Source: Melampsora larici-populina 98AG31
Lineage: Eukaryota > Basidiomycota > Pucciniomycetes > Pucciniales > Melampsoraceae
NCBI RefSeq assembly: GCF_000204055.1
Contig: NW_006768774.1
Location: 1,441,819-1,505,818, forward strand
Direction of reading: 5' to 3'
DNA length: 64,000 nucleotides
A model generated the notes under the pieces. The model searched no databases. It worked only from the letters and a program-made list of their open reading frames with translations, and was not told where the DNA came from. Below are positions 1 through 11,593 of the stretch, piece by piece (positions within the stretch are counted from its first letter, which is position 1; each line of letters starts with the position of its first letter). A program made the translations under genes and the position numbers.

Positions 1-496
1 AACATGTTGAAGTAGATGGCATTATGAATCAGCAATGAATAGGATATTGGATAAAGATCAAAGAGTTAAATTATACCTTGTGTGAAACCGCATTGAAAAA
101 CATCAGACGATTTAGCAAGGCAAAGAAAAATCCTCAAAAAAAAATGAATAAATGGAATTAAACACCTTTAAAAAAGAAAATAAAAAGACTATTGACAAAA
201 TCATGATAACCCAGTAGAGAGAGAGAGAAAGAAAGAAGAAAAAAAAGGAAATTTCAAATTAAATTAAGCTCTTCTTCAAAAAAAAGAATCAGAGTCTTAA
301 TTTAATTGAAAGGAAGAATGGAGATGAGAAAATTGGTAAGAGGTACACTTGAAAAGGATGAAAAGTAATGTACGTTTAGCAAGATAGAATAAAAAAGAAA
401 TGATCCCAAAAGAAGAGAAGAAAAATTGGTGAGATTTATGATTCTGAATGGAATGATAGTTAGATAGTGAAAGGTTAACCAGAGATTTCATCTGGC
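1..496. other. 3' flank of the AN1 gene, no gene recognised
   Basis: AT-rich sequence with A-runs and a short GA-rich tract around 216-245. Short open frames exist but show no recognisable domain, splice pattern or composition of a gene. It probably contains the 3' UTR and termination region of the minus-strand AN1 gene that stops at 497. Confidence 0.5.
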
Positions 497-1254
497 TTAT
501 GCTCCAACCATCTTACTTCCGACCTAATTAAATAAAATCGAATGATGAAAATCAAGTCAATGACGATGATCATAGCCAGGCGAGAAGAGTGATTTCAAAG
601 GGAGATTAACTAACCGTTCTTTCGCTTTCTAGTTTAGCTTTATTCTTCGCAAAAGCTGCCTCACGGCAAGAAGTCATGTTGAGACTGTTGAATGATAGAA
701 ATCAAAAGTTAGCCAAAGGCATTTAACTAAAAAAGGATGAATGAGGTCAGAGGTCAAGAGAGAGGCTTACCAAGCATGATCTTCTGGAAGTCGATGACGA
801 GCACAGAATTGAAAAGTACAATGTGGACAATCACCAACCAAACCTGTATGAAGACAATTAAAATCCAAAAAACACCACCAAGTCCAGCACTCAGGCCTAA
901 ACTCGAATCCAAGAGAAAACAGTTAAAACACAAAGACTTACGTAATGCAGGTTGAGAACACTGAGATTCATTGACACTATTCTTGGCATGTTGACATCGT
1001 TTCTTGGGAGCACCGCCTCTGAGTCGCATAGCCACCTCAGCCGTGATGAAATCGACTTGATGGTTTTCGATTTGACCATCCCAAGGTTTACCGGACCTTG
1101 AAAGACGAAGTGAAGAAACAAATGAGTTGGGTAGATTGGCATATTCACAAACGGCTTGTAAGATTTCATTTGGATTTCTATAGTTTGATGAGTTTTGTAA
1201 AATCATAGTTGCTGAACCTGGGAATGGTAAACTGAGTAAGATTTGAGGAGCCAT
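497..1254 (-). CDS. Ubiquitin-like domain / AN1-type zinc-finger protein, 160 aa, 4 exons
   Basis: Exons on the minus strand are 1254-942, 843-771, 684-615 and 523-497, joined by GT-AG introns with consistent phases, giving 160 residues. Residues about 1-80 are a ubiquitin-like segment ending in RLRGG. It is followed by a basic linker (APKKRC) and an AN1-type zinc finger whose core is GDCPHCTFQFCARHR and then EDHAC. The zinc ligands of the second half (C-x2-C, C-x2-H, H-x-C) are visible and intact. The first Cys pair is spaced wider than usual. The C-terminus is a lysine- and alanine-rich helix (AAFAKNKAKLESERT). AN1 proteins of this class are known as stress- and proteasome-associated factors, and ubiquitin-AN1 fusions exist in animals and fungi. 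A role in proteasomal stress response is inference from family. The ATG at 1254 is the first in frame. Confidence 0.85.
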
Positions 1255-2777
1255 TGAAAGAAGAAAGGATTGAGGGATTGGTTGATGTAGTTGATTGATT
1301 AGGAGGTTAGGTGATATAAGACAAGTGAAGATCTAGTAAGTGATGTTGATGATGAAAGGTGATTTATAGACTGTGTAAAGGTGTAGTAAGACGAGCTTGA
1401 GAGTGAGATGGTTGGAGTAAAGAAATGCTTTGAGCAATTGGAAAGTATTTATAAGAAGATTGATATGAAATGAAAATAAGAACGATGAGTTGAAGATGAA
1501 GAGTATCGAGATCTGAAGAGGGCTTTATATATGAAATGAAGTTTCAAGTTTTATCGAGAGTTTAATTAAAATAAGTTTTAAGTGAGTAGTTAAGGTAAAA
1601 AAATGTGTGTAGGTAGGGTAGGTTTTCAAAGGGGATACAACGGTCAAACCACCCAAATCAATCAAATTATGAAATTCAAGTTTGAATGGAATTTGATTTT
1701 GGTTTGATCAAGAGGATGATCAGGATAAAAGAAAAAAAGAAGTAAAGTTAAAAAAGAGAAAATTGATATATAGGTGGTTTTAGGAGTGAGTTCTGATTGT
1801 TGTTGTTGTTGTTTGTAATTTGAAGATTAATGATTTGAGAATTGGAGGAGATCCTTGTTGTTTCTTGTTAATTTCTTGATGGATTTGATGATGTGATCAA
1901 TGGATGTTCTAATGAGCAGCTTTTATCTGTCTAAACTTCAAGATTGATGATTTCTGAGTAAAAGTAGAATGATGATTTCAGTGATGGTCAATGATGATTT
2001 CCTAAAACACAACCAAGCATCAGTTATTTATTCTCCAGTCAAAGGCTTTCGTAGTGAGTGAGTCAGTGGGGGGGGGCCGCGTAATCCAACTTGAAAAATG
2101 AAACCAAAAGAGGTTACGTCAGCGTTTGATCAATTGACTGAAACTGTAATGATTAGATATGTAAATTACATGTGTACATTCCACTTTTCGATTTGTCTCC
2201 ACGATCTTGACCGAGTCTTGACTCTTGAAATGACTTGTGAATCACGATCGATGAAACTTTATTTTCCATTTTCATTTCAAATCTTTCAAACTCATCTCCC
2301 CTTGACAATCTTGAGAGAACCATGAAAAAATCAACTCCACTTCAAACTGACATCTTGGACAGATCTCTTTAAAGGGCATCGTCGTCGATTCGTTTACATA
2401 ATTCCGACTCGATTTTATTATGTACATTAAACTTTTACATAACATTCGCTTCATTTATCAAGAAGCAAACAAAAAAACACACTGCCCCACTGAATGTTCT
2501 CCAAAGTGATCCCATATCTCTAAAAACTTCTGTTAAAATAACATTAACAAAATCAAAAGTACAACACCAGTCCCAAATCGACGGAGAGAGAAAAAATCAA
2601 AACTATTTAAACATCTTTTTAAGAGAAACCTTAACCAATCTTTTTGATGATTCTAACATATGTTCTGAAATAGAAAAAAAGCCATGAAAAACAAAACACA
2701 AAACAAAACATATCAAACTCTTACAAATCCCACTTAAGAAATCCAAAACCATTTCAACAAATTTTCTTTCTAGAGTT
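1255..2777. other. Intergenic, upstream of the AN1 gene and downstream of beta-adaptin
   Basis: This 1.5-kb stretch separates the 5' end of the AN1 gene from the 3' end of the beta-adaptin gene, both on the minus strand. It contains purine-rich tracts, a short TTG repeat near 1799-1812 and a run of G at 2067-2075. A 75-codon open frame at 2098-2325 has no recognisable domain or neighbouring exons. I see no gene here. Confidence 0.5.
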
Positions 2778-5775
2778 TTAATCAAGTTGTGATCCAACCA
2801 ATTGATTATTCAAAGGTAAAGGAACATCTACTTGATAAGCACTAGAGCCATAAAACCCAGTAGGATCCAAAGAACTCAAAGCAGCATAAGGATCATCATT
2901 GACCATCATTCGAGTGGTGGCCAGATTCGAATCTAATCCGATGCCCATCTCTTCACTAATCTCTTCTTCTGATCTATTGAATTGATTCATTTCATGTTCT
3001 TTTAATTTCGATAAACTTGGTTTCATCGGAAGCACAGGTGGGGTTTGTGTATCGGTGATGATTGGTAGTGTTTGACTTCTGGTAGATGGTTCTGGTTTAG
3101 ATGAGACATTCGTACTATTTTCGGTTTCAGGTTTAGGTACAGTTGAAGTTCGTAGGATCGGAGGTGGTCTACGGGTTGAAATGCTTAATGATTCATGATA
3201 CGATTGTTTGGCGGCAGGATTAAGAGCTGGTGAGTCAGTTAGATACTTCGGTTTAGTGCTTCGAATGAAGACTTCAGGACTAGATGAAATGAGTTCAAAG
3301 CCAAAAAGGACATCAGAATCAGTACTCTGATCATCTAATTCGATAACGGAAAAGGTTTTTATAATCTCACCTTCTATGATATACTGAGCTCAAGGTACCA
3401 GTCTGGAGTAACAAGCGATCAAGCACACCTCGATCCATGGCTTCACTCTCAGTAGAGATTGATGGTTTTTCAGCCATGACAATGTCTTTAGCTGCAGTAG
3501 GATTAGTTGACAAGAGTCGCCAATAGATGTAACCTCGATCTCGAAGATCTGGATTATCCACTTCTTCTGTAGCCCATTTAAGGATCTTAGGGACCAGCTC
3601 AGCACCAGCTGTAGGACGTTTGATGAACAACTTTACAGTGGCTGTCAAGAGCGCTAGTTGAACCTGAAACCAAACGTTCAAGATGATCAATGGTAAGCAT
3701 ATAGGATACGTACCATCGAAAGAATCGAAACTTCAAGTGTTGGCTCACCTCTACAGGTTCCTCTAAAAACGTATAAAGGAAATCTTCCAATAATTCTTCG
3801 GAATTTTCAATCCGATCAGCATACTGACCAATAATCCAAATCATCGAAGACTTAGCCTCAGGTGTATCTAAAGCATCCAAGTTTTGACATAAAGATCCAA
3901 TAATGCCTTCATACTGATTAGGATATTTTCTAAAGATATCTTTGATCACTACTATAGCTTCTTGAACTACATAATTGATCTTGGTAGCCACTAGTTCCAA
4001 TAAAACTGCGATACATCTATCAGAAGCTGATGAGATCTTGATGGCTAATCTACCAATTGATCTAACAGCTTTTCGTACAAAATCCACATCTACTTCTGAA
4101 GCATATCTAATCATCATCAAAAACACTAACGTTAGTTTCCAAATCCAAAGTTTGATTGATACTCTAAAGTAAGATCGATTGAAAACACACTCAGCTAACT
4201 CGGCCAAGACTTGTTCAAAGTTTTGTTCACTGGCTAGACGATAGATGATCTCCAATTTAGCCAACTTGACATAAATCGGATCAGTGTACTTGCAAAAAAA
4301 CACCTTGACTTGGTTTTTCAAAACTGATGGTCTTCGTTGGATGATCAGTAAGATATTCCGAAGAGCTACGTATTGAACTTCGTATCCAGATGAGAGAAGA
4401 GTAACTAGATAATCAAGGTTTCTATGAGGTTAGAATCCGATTTGATCTCATACTCTCGAATGATAATTTGATCAAAAAAAAAGGTACCGAAATCCAAAAG
4501 ACATACTGACTAAGGGATGCGCTCATTCTTTTGCACATGGCTTCCAAAACTTCTACATCTGCCATATAATTCATAAGATAGATGATCACCTTGATGGTTG
4601 TTAAGACCACTGCACTATTTGAATGTTGTAGTCTGATTGCAAGTCGTTCAGCCAAGATTTCCGCATCACCTGATCCTTCTGGAACATAATACATTAATGC
4701 TTCAATAATATAAGTCTGTCCCCACCTATTCAATCAGTTTGTAAACCAAAAGAAATCCATTAGCATCTATATCTCTATTAAAAAGTTTTGTGATAGATGA
4801 TCAAATGGAAAAGCAGGAACATACTCAGAGCATTCACCTAAAGCTGCCACCAATTTATTAGCAATCGTTAAATTAAGTCTTAATTGAATATTTTCACTTT
4901 TTTCTGAAATCTCAGTCAAGGCTGCAACAGCATTTGCAATCACAGTTGAATTTGAATCAGCCAATAAATCACGTAAATTATTCACAAATCCTTCTTTTTC
5001 TACTAATTTTCGATCATGTGTAAATAATTTAGCTACACAGATTGCCGATGTCTTTCTCACATATGGATCAGAATCTTTTAAACAATGTCGTAAGGGGTCT
5101 AGGATTGCTCGATGAACGGCTGGAACTGGGATGTAGGACATGGTTCGGATCGCTAAGGCTCTGATCAATGGGTTTCTGTCGTTACAATCCTTAGAAAGAG
5201 AAAGATACGGATTAGGTTAATGACCTAAAGGATGATCGGGTTCTGAGAGTGGGTGGAAAGTACACACAGATAGAAATCCTTCCATGGCGTATTTCACTAA
5301 ATCTGGTTTTGAACGTGAATAATTGATGAGGTAAAGGTATACCATCTGTTGATTGAGATTGAATCACACCAATCAAAAAGGTGATCAATGTCAGTCATAC
5401 GATGGTGATGGCTCGAAGATCAAGAAAGGAGAAGTACCTTTTTGATTTCCAGAATTTGAATTCCCATACATTGAACCACGTCTGAAAAGAGTGGTGACAT
5501 ATCGTTTCCCTAGTTTAAAAGTAAAAGAAGCATGTGAGCAATTTGCCAAACTGTAAAGGATGTGACAAATCAGTCTACCATGGTCATGTTTGCAACTACT
5601 TTCTTGAGCGTATTCTTCTTACGTTGAAATCCTTTATCTTTTTTATCAGTCTAGAAGATGTAGAAGGTGAATTAGTCCATAGAGTAATGATGGATGTCTG
5701 ATGAATACTTACTTGAAGTTCAGCCCTTAACTCTTGGACCTTACCACGCGAAAAGAGTTTGGCATCTTGAGACAT
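2778..5775 (-). CDS. APL2: AP-1 complex subunit beta (beta-adaptin trunk), 765 aa, 10 exons
   Basis: Beta-adaptin is the large subunit of clathrin adaptor complexes; it builds the AP core at trans-Golgi/endosomal membranes and binds clathrin through its hinge. Exons (minus): 5775-5713, 5650-5579, 5509-5438, 5345-5268, 5189-4825, 4725-4507, 4421-4191, 4106-3749, 3663-3371, 3324-2778; total 766 codons including stop. Family signatures run in order: [88 protein letters not shown] and [16 protein letters not shown]. Residues about 1-580 are the HEAT-repeat trunk. The remaining 180 are Pro/Ser/Thr-rich hinge followed by an acidic segment, with no C-terminal ear as in animals, so the length is near that of yeast beta-adaptins. 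The last intron is only 46 nt and its acceptor choice (GAG at 3325) was set by reading frame. An AP-2 beta identity cannot be excluded, since the two paralogues are very similar. Confidence 0.9.
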
Positions 5776-6086
5776 TTTCGGTTTTGATTGACTTGAAGAT
5801 AGAGATCGAGAGCAGAGAAGAGAGATGAATTGGTGTTGAACTTGGAGGGCGTTGAGGAACAGAGTTTTGATGGTTCAACTTCAACGCGAATCAATGAATG
5901 ATCAAGAGGCCCAGAGAGAATTGCAGGATGTCGGGGCGGGTAGTGGAAGGAATGACAGGTGATTGTGTGGGTCGGTACTTCTGGGATCAGTTGAAAGTTA
6001 AAATTTGTGAATCGAAGTTGCAAGTTGATCAGCTCCACCATCAAGAGAAACACATTCATCACCACACCATCAAGAAGTGAGAATCA
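5776..6086. promoter_or_regulatory. Divergent intergenic region between beta-adaptin and the JmjC gene
   Basis: The 311 bp between the beta-adaptin ATG (minus) and the proposed ATG of the JmjC gene (plus) must hold both promoters, or a shared bidirectional one. I see no convincing TATA box. Open frames of 60 and 112 codons cross the region on the two strands but show no domain. Confidence 0.4.
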
Positions 6087-9000
6087 ATGGAAGAAAGTAA
6101 TCAAACCATCAAATCAGAACTCAATCTCTTCAACACAACACCAAACAAAATAATAAGTTAAATCATCATATCATTCATTCTACTTATATCTATCTCATCA
6201 ACTGATCAGTTTAAACTTGACTTCTTTTTAGATAACCCACCATCTTCTTCTATCGATTCATCATCTTCATCTGATCTCACTTCACTCGATCATTCATATC
6301 AAAACGAAGCTGATTCTAACTTGACTCTCAAACACTCTCTGGATCATCAAGAAGATCATCAATCTACTTTTCCATCACCACTTACAACCATTGATTTATT
6401 CTCAGCCACAGAACATCAACCGATTGGAAAAAAAACAAAATTCAATAAACCTATCAGTAAGAAAACTTCAAATCTTTCGTCAAATTCAAAACCAAAGAAA
6501 AAATCAAAACAAGACATTCAATCTATTAATTTGATTAGTGAAACAGATTCATTAGATTCAAATGGACAACTCTTACCACATCTAAGATATGAAACTCAAA
6601 AGAAAACGTGTTTAGGATTACCCAATGGATTGATAAAGTATAGATGTTCATCTTGTATTCGTAGACAAACCGGTTCACTTTGTTCATTTGTTCATATTCG
6701 ATCATGGATCTATTCTAAAGAATCTAATCAATTAGTGGGTGGACCTCTTTTCGAACCTGTCAATCGAACCGAATCTCAAACCAGTTATCGATTGGCTCGG
6801 TTTCCTATGGTCTTTAATCAATTACCTACTTTAAATCAATTGATCCAATTAAGACAAACGGTAGGCAAATCATTGAAACCGGTCTTGCAAAGGGAATTAA
6901 TTGAGTATCAGAATGATGAAAAAAGTGTGAGGTTTATTGGTAGAAGGATCGATGTGTTGACTAGATGTGATTATTGTTCGGTGACTTTGATTGGGGTGGC
7001 TTGGATGTGTCAAAGATGTGGGAACGAAGCTTGTGTGAAGTGTTTTAAGATTTTGAAAACTTTGTCTGATCATGATCAATTTGTTGATCAAGATGATGAA
7101 GAAGAAGATCAAGAAGAGATTGAAGAAGAAGATCAGATGAAAAAACTCGATGTCGATTGTCATTCACATTGGATTAGACGACTTCGGTTTTGTGTGAAAT
7201 GGTTCGGATCTAAACATGATCCATCTTATCATATTAAAATCTCTCATCTCACTAAACAAGAAATCTTGAATTATTTAAATCAAATCGATCAAACCCTTCA
7301 ACTGGATTCCACTACGACCACTCCACCATCTACACCTTTTCCTCTTGATAGCATCTTATATTCACCATCTGATTCTGAGAGTGAACCGTATTATAAGATA
7401 GATGTAGGTGCACTTGAATATCATCGTGAAATATTTCATCGAATTTGGTCAACTGGAGTGGCTTTAGTCGTCACAGGTATGGACAAACGAATGAACCAAA
7501 GCTGGGATTCGACCTACCTTAGAACTACTTATGGAGAAGAACCTTGTAGGATGTTGGATTCTAATTTACCTCATGGTGATCCAATCGAAACGAATGTGGG
7601 AGATTTTTTTGAAAGGTTTGAAGATCTTAATTCTCAAGATCCAACGGTTTGGAAATTAAGAGTTTGTAACCTCTTCTTTTTCTTTCTAGTCAGATTTTTT
7701 TTTTGATTGGTTTGAAACCTTTTTTTTTGGGGGAACAATTTGGTGGATAGGATTGGCCACCTGAAACGGATTTTAAGATGAAATTTCCAGAATTGTTTGA
7801 AGATTTTCAAAAATCGATTCCGATTGCTGAAATCACAAGTCGAAATGGATTTCAAAATTTAGCTGCACATTTTCCTGAGAATGCTAATATTCCGGATATG
7901 TTAGTAGATAGTCCTTTTGACTGTTTTTTCCTTGGTTTTTTATACTAATCCTTTTTGATTTTGTTGTTTCTTTTTTGGGGGGGAAATAGTGGACCTAAGG
8001 TAAAACACTTTCTTTGGTGATTTTTCTTGCGGTTTTTCTTATCTATGATTTGGTTGATCGATCAGATGTATATCGCAATGCAAAATTCGGATCAAAGTGG
8101 ATCTTCTGGATCAACTGTGTATGTGTTTTTTTATTTGATTTGCTTATTGAAATCTTTATTAACTTTTCTTTTCGTTTTTGGAATTGGTTTATTTTAATTA
8201 GTCTTCATATGGATGTTGCAGGTAGAGTTTAAGACTTTTTATTAAGTTTGTGGGCTTGGAAAGAATTCATGAATTTAATGTTGACTTTTTAGATGCGATT
8301 AATGTTCAAACGTATGCTAAATCTAATCAAGAAGGATCAGAAGGATGTGTAAGTCTCATGTTGCCTTTTTTAAAATTACATTTTCAATTTTGAGAAAGAA
8401 AAAAAAGAAGAGAAAGAAGAGTGTAGAGAAAACTGACATGATTTGTTTTTTTAATCTTCGATTTCGTTTATTTTCTTTGTAGGCTTTATGGCATTTGTAT
8501 CATGCAAAAGATACAGAAAAATTAAGACAATTTCTGTACGATCATAATTCGAAGAAATTAGGAATTCCAGTTGAAGAAGTTAAAAGGAAATATGATGATC
8601 CGATTCATACGTATGTAAAGATGGATTTCGTTTTTCTTTTGTTTCTTGGAATTTTTCTTTCTTTTTTCTTCTTTGGATTGATATATCTGATATGATTGGT
8701 TTTTTTTTCATTTTTCATATGGTTTATAGAACTAGGACTTATATTGATGTTGAAATGAGAAAACAACTTTGGGAAGAGTATGGGGTGAAAGGTTATGAAA
8801 TCAAACAGGTTTGTGATCTTGTGATCTTGTGATTTTGCATTTTTTTCTTTCTTTTTTTTTGAGTTGAAAGAAAATCAAGATTTTTTTGACGGTTTCGTTT
8901 TTTTTTCTGATGGTTTGGGTTTCTTTTTTTTTGGATTTATGATAGAAACCTGGTGAAGCGGTTTTTATTCCTGCTTATACTGCACATCAAGTTTGTAATT

Positions 9001-9398
9001 TGGCCAATTGCATTAAAGTAGCCGGTATGTCAAGGGTTTTTTTTTGAAATACATCTTTTTGGGAGTTTTTGTCTTTTCTTGATTCCTTTTCTTTTTCTTT
9101 GACTTTTTCTGCTCTGGTCGGTTTGGTTTAGCGGACTTTGTTTCTCCAACTTCGATTGAAAGGTGTATGAAGCTTAAGGACGAATTTAGAACTCAATTAC
9201 ATGAACATCAAAAGCCTTGGAGGGACGATGTTTTACAGATTGATCAGATGTTACTTTAGTAAGTTTACAAGTTGTCTTTTATAGATTTCATTGAGCTCTT
9301 TTTTATCAAATAAAAGAATCTGATGGTGTTTTCTTTGTGGGGGGTAATCTAGTGCATTTGATTCCTTAGGTAGAAATCTTGAAGAATTTAAGGTTTGA
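6087..9398 (+). CDS. JmjC-domain histone demethylase, KDM3/JMJD1-like, about 730 aa
   Basis: KDM3-type enzymes remove methyl groups from H3K9 using Fe(II) and 2-oxoglutarate in the nucleus. Exons: 6087-6096 (or to 6156), 6232-7661, 7751-7899, 7990-7999, 8066-8118, 8202-8221, 8293-8348, 8483-8610, 8730-8808, 8946-9024, 9132-9258, 9353-9398; all phases agree and give about 728 (or 748) residues. The N-terminus is low complexity (Ser, Lys). Cys-rich zinc-finger-like clusters follow (YRCSSCIRR and CDYCSVTL...CQRCGNEACVKCF). The JmjC domain starts near REIFHRIWSTG and includes the KDM3-like DWPPETDFKMKFPELFEDF. The iron ligands are visible as LHMDVAD (H-x-D) and YTAHQV (H), and the segment LWHLYHAKD is typical of the family. 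The first exon is the weakest point: two donors fit the same phase. H3K9 specificity is inferred from family. Confidence 0.85.
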
Positions 9399-10006
9399 TT
9401 TTTATGATTTTTATGAGTATTTTCTTTTTGAAAAATCGTTGGACAGTTTTATGGAAAAAATGGAAAGGTTTCTTTGGAAGTTTAGTTTGATTTTGTTTTT
9501 CAGTACATTAGCAGATTTGTTTTAATACAGTCAACCAAAAAAAAAAAAAAACAGGAGGTTTTTGTTGTCTTTGGATTTTCTTTTGGTTTTCTTTAATGTT
9601 TGTTTCTGATGTTTGTTTTTCTTTGATATATTTGATGATTTTTAATATTTGGTCTTTTTGATTTCAAAGACTGAAAGATTTGAACAATTTGAAAAACAGA
9701 AAGATATGTTGGTTTCCTTTTGTTCAGGTTTTAGATTTGGTGTTATGTTCTTCTCAAGAATTTATTGGTGGTCTGTCCTTATTTTTGGAAATTATATCTT
9801 GATTTCTTGGGTCATGGAAAATATTGCTTCCATGTACCATCAAAATTCAGATTGTCCTTGTGGTGGTATGGTTTTCATACTATGCATCCAGTGTTGTGAT
9901 CAGTATGATGCAGGTGGACCCCTTTAATTGCTCCATCACCATCTTCTGGCCCTGATTGAGGAGTATATCTCTACCTCATTCTTTCCTTTGTCAGTTATTC
10001 TGCATT
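9399..10006. other. 3' flank of the JmjC gene, no gene recognised
   Basis: T-rich sequence with long T and A runs (for example 9534-9551), then a 92-codon open frame at 9649-9927 without a domain or plausible exon neighbours. I see no gene. Confidence 0.45.
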
Positions 10007-10168
10007 AGGGGTTCTCAAAGTTGGCCCGGTTTCAAGAAAACCCAGTTGACCCGGTTGCTTTTTGGCAGTAACCTTGTGTATCGAGTTGACATTTTTTGAC
10101 AGATCACAGCCAAAAAGTCAACTGGGTCAACCGGGTTTTTACAAACCGGGTCTACTTTGAGAACCCCT
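10007..10168. mobile_element. 162-bp MITE with long terminal inverted repeats, copy 1
   Basis: The element starts AGGGGTTCTCAAAGT and ends with the near-perfect inverse. The arms carry AACCCAGTTGACCCGG on the left and CAACTGGGTCAACCGGGTTT on the right, so it can fold into one hairpin. It is flanked by a 3-bp direct repeat ATT (10004-10006 and 10169-10171). A second copy of exactly the same length lies at 63251-63412. It has no coding capacity and would depend on a transposase encoded elsewhere. Confidence 0.8.
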
Positions 10169-10552
10169 ATTGATATTGGGTCAAGTCTCACAAGAGCCGG
10201 TCTGAGCAGCCGGTGCGGATGCTCTAAAGGGTGAATTACTCCTTTTTGTTCTTTTCTCATGCCTCGAGGTTCGTTTATATGACAATAGTTGTCCAAATCC
10301 CACGCTGCTTTCTCGCACGCTTCGAGCGCATGGCGCAGCGAGAGACTCAAGTATGACAATGACCAACGAGACACGCTTTTGCCTGTGAGGGGAATCAAGT
10401 TTGGCTGGAGAAATTTTCATTCTGGATTTTCGTGCACCATGGAGACTTTTTGTTCCCCTCTCTGAGACTGGGACAGACCTTTTTCAAAACTTATAAGTCC
10501 TTCGCTGCGCTCAAAGCGTGCGAGAAGCAGCGTGGGACTTGGATAAATTTAA
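10169..10552. other. Spacer between MITE and foldback element
   Basis: Contains GATGCTCTAAAGGG near 10217, which resembles the terminus of the adjacent foldback element, and two copies of a segment around 10300-10320 and 10510-10535 with similar words (TTCTCGCACGC in opposite orientations, CACGCTGC/CAGCGTGGGACTTGGATAAAT). These are probably remnants of related repeats. No gene is seen. Confidence 0.4.
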
Positions 10553-11593
10553 GAGCATCCCCAACGCGCCGCCGGAAACGTAACCTTTACATAGGGTTTA
10601 CCTAGCATTTCTGACAGAAACGTAATGTCAAAATTACGTTTGCAAAGATTTTCCGAAAAACAGCCTCCAGCGCGAGTAAAAAGTCGCACAGTTGGCCATG
10701 GGTGCGACTTCGTTTATTCCGCCAGCTGGAATACGTACGGTTTGTTCCAATTGTTTCTAGCTGAGCCGGAAACCTCGGAAAACGTGATTTCTCACGATTT
10801 GGACACGTTGAGACCACGAAACTCGCCTCTTTTGTTCCTTTGTGTCCTATCTCAAAGCTTGAAGCACACATTACCACAACCTCGATCAGATCAAGCGGCC
10901 AATCCATGCGATTGATCTGATCGTGTCCTATCCTTAGACAGGGGTAGAAAACCGAATCTCTTATTCAGCTTGCGCGGTGCTGCCTACTGAAGAGCATCTC
11001 CAACGCGACTCTGTAAACGTAAGTTTAACGTAGCCATTTAGACATAAACGTAAGCTGTAATTTACGTTTAGCGGTTTGGCCACAAAAACCAACCTCCAGC
11101 GCGCACATGATTTGTCACAAGTTGCCATGTGTGTGATCCCTTGTTTTCAGCTTCGCGGTTCTCTCGTGTCAAGTTCTCGAAATCGCTAGGAAAAATTTGA
11201 CGTTTGGAGAATGACAGAGGAATGACAGAGTTGCCGCGTATTGGACGAACGTGGTAATCTTATTCCCGCATTCAGTCGATCACAATCGATGATCACATCA
11301 TCGATTGTGATTGATGGCATCTTATTATCAACTTGGAAGATAAGTATCTGGCATTTACGGCAGCCGCATAACCTTGGGTGGGGGCACCTCAGGTGCGCGT
11401 TGGAGGTAGTCAATTCTCAAAAACGAATACAGCCTGCTGTACTTCTTCAGCAGGCCCAATTCGGATGTGTATGAGTTTTACAGATACCGACTGCGTTGGA
11501 GATGCTCTGAAGCTGAAGCTGAGATTCAGGTGTCCAAGTGTCATTTGTGACACCTGTACCAGGTTTCCAGTTCCCGGCGCGTTGGGGATGCTC
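10553..11593. mobile_element. 1.04-kb non-autonomous foldback element, TSD TAA
   Basis: Left terminus GAGCATCCCCAACGCG and right terminus CGCGTTGGGGATGCTC are exact inverse copies, flanked by TAA on both sides (10550-10552 and 11594-11596). There is no transposase. A second, similar inverted pair (GAGCATCTCCAACGCG) lies inside it, so the element appears nested. GC content and CpG density are higher than in the surrounding DNA. Confidence 0.75.
10992..11507. mobile_element. Inner 516-bp foldback element nested in the previous one
   Basis: Left GAGCATCTCCAACGCGACT and right TGCGTTGGAGATGCTC form the termini, differing from the outer pair by C/T in the core. The flanks are TGAA on both sides (10988-10991 and 11508-11511). 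This is either a later insertion of a related subfamily or one arm of a rearranged compound element. Confidence 0.6.

Noticed and set aside
754..955. Open frames at 737-955 (plus) and read-through of the AN1 first exon to 754 (minus)
   Set aside because: They cross the first intron of the AN1 gene; splicing at 942/843 restores a perfect AN1 zinc finger, so the unspliced extension is not protein.
5727..6080. 112-codon minus frame and 60-codon plus frame over the beta-adaptin start
   Set aside because: Out of frame with the conserved beta-adaptin N-terminus; no domain.
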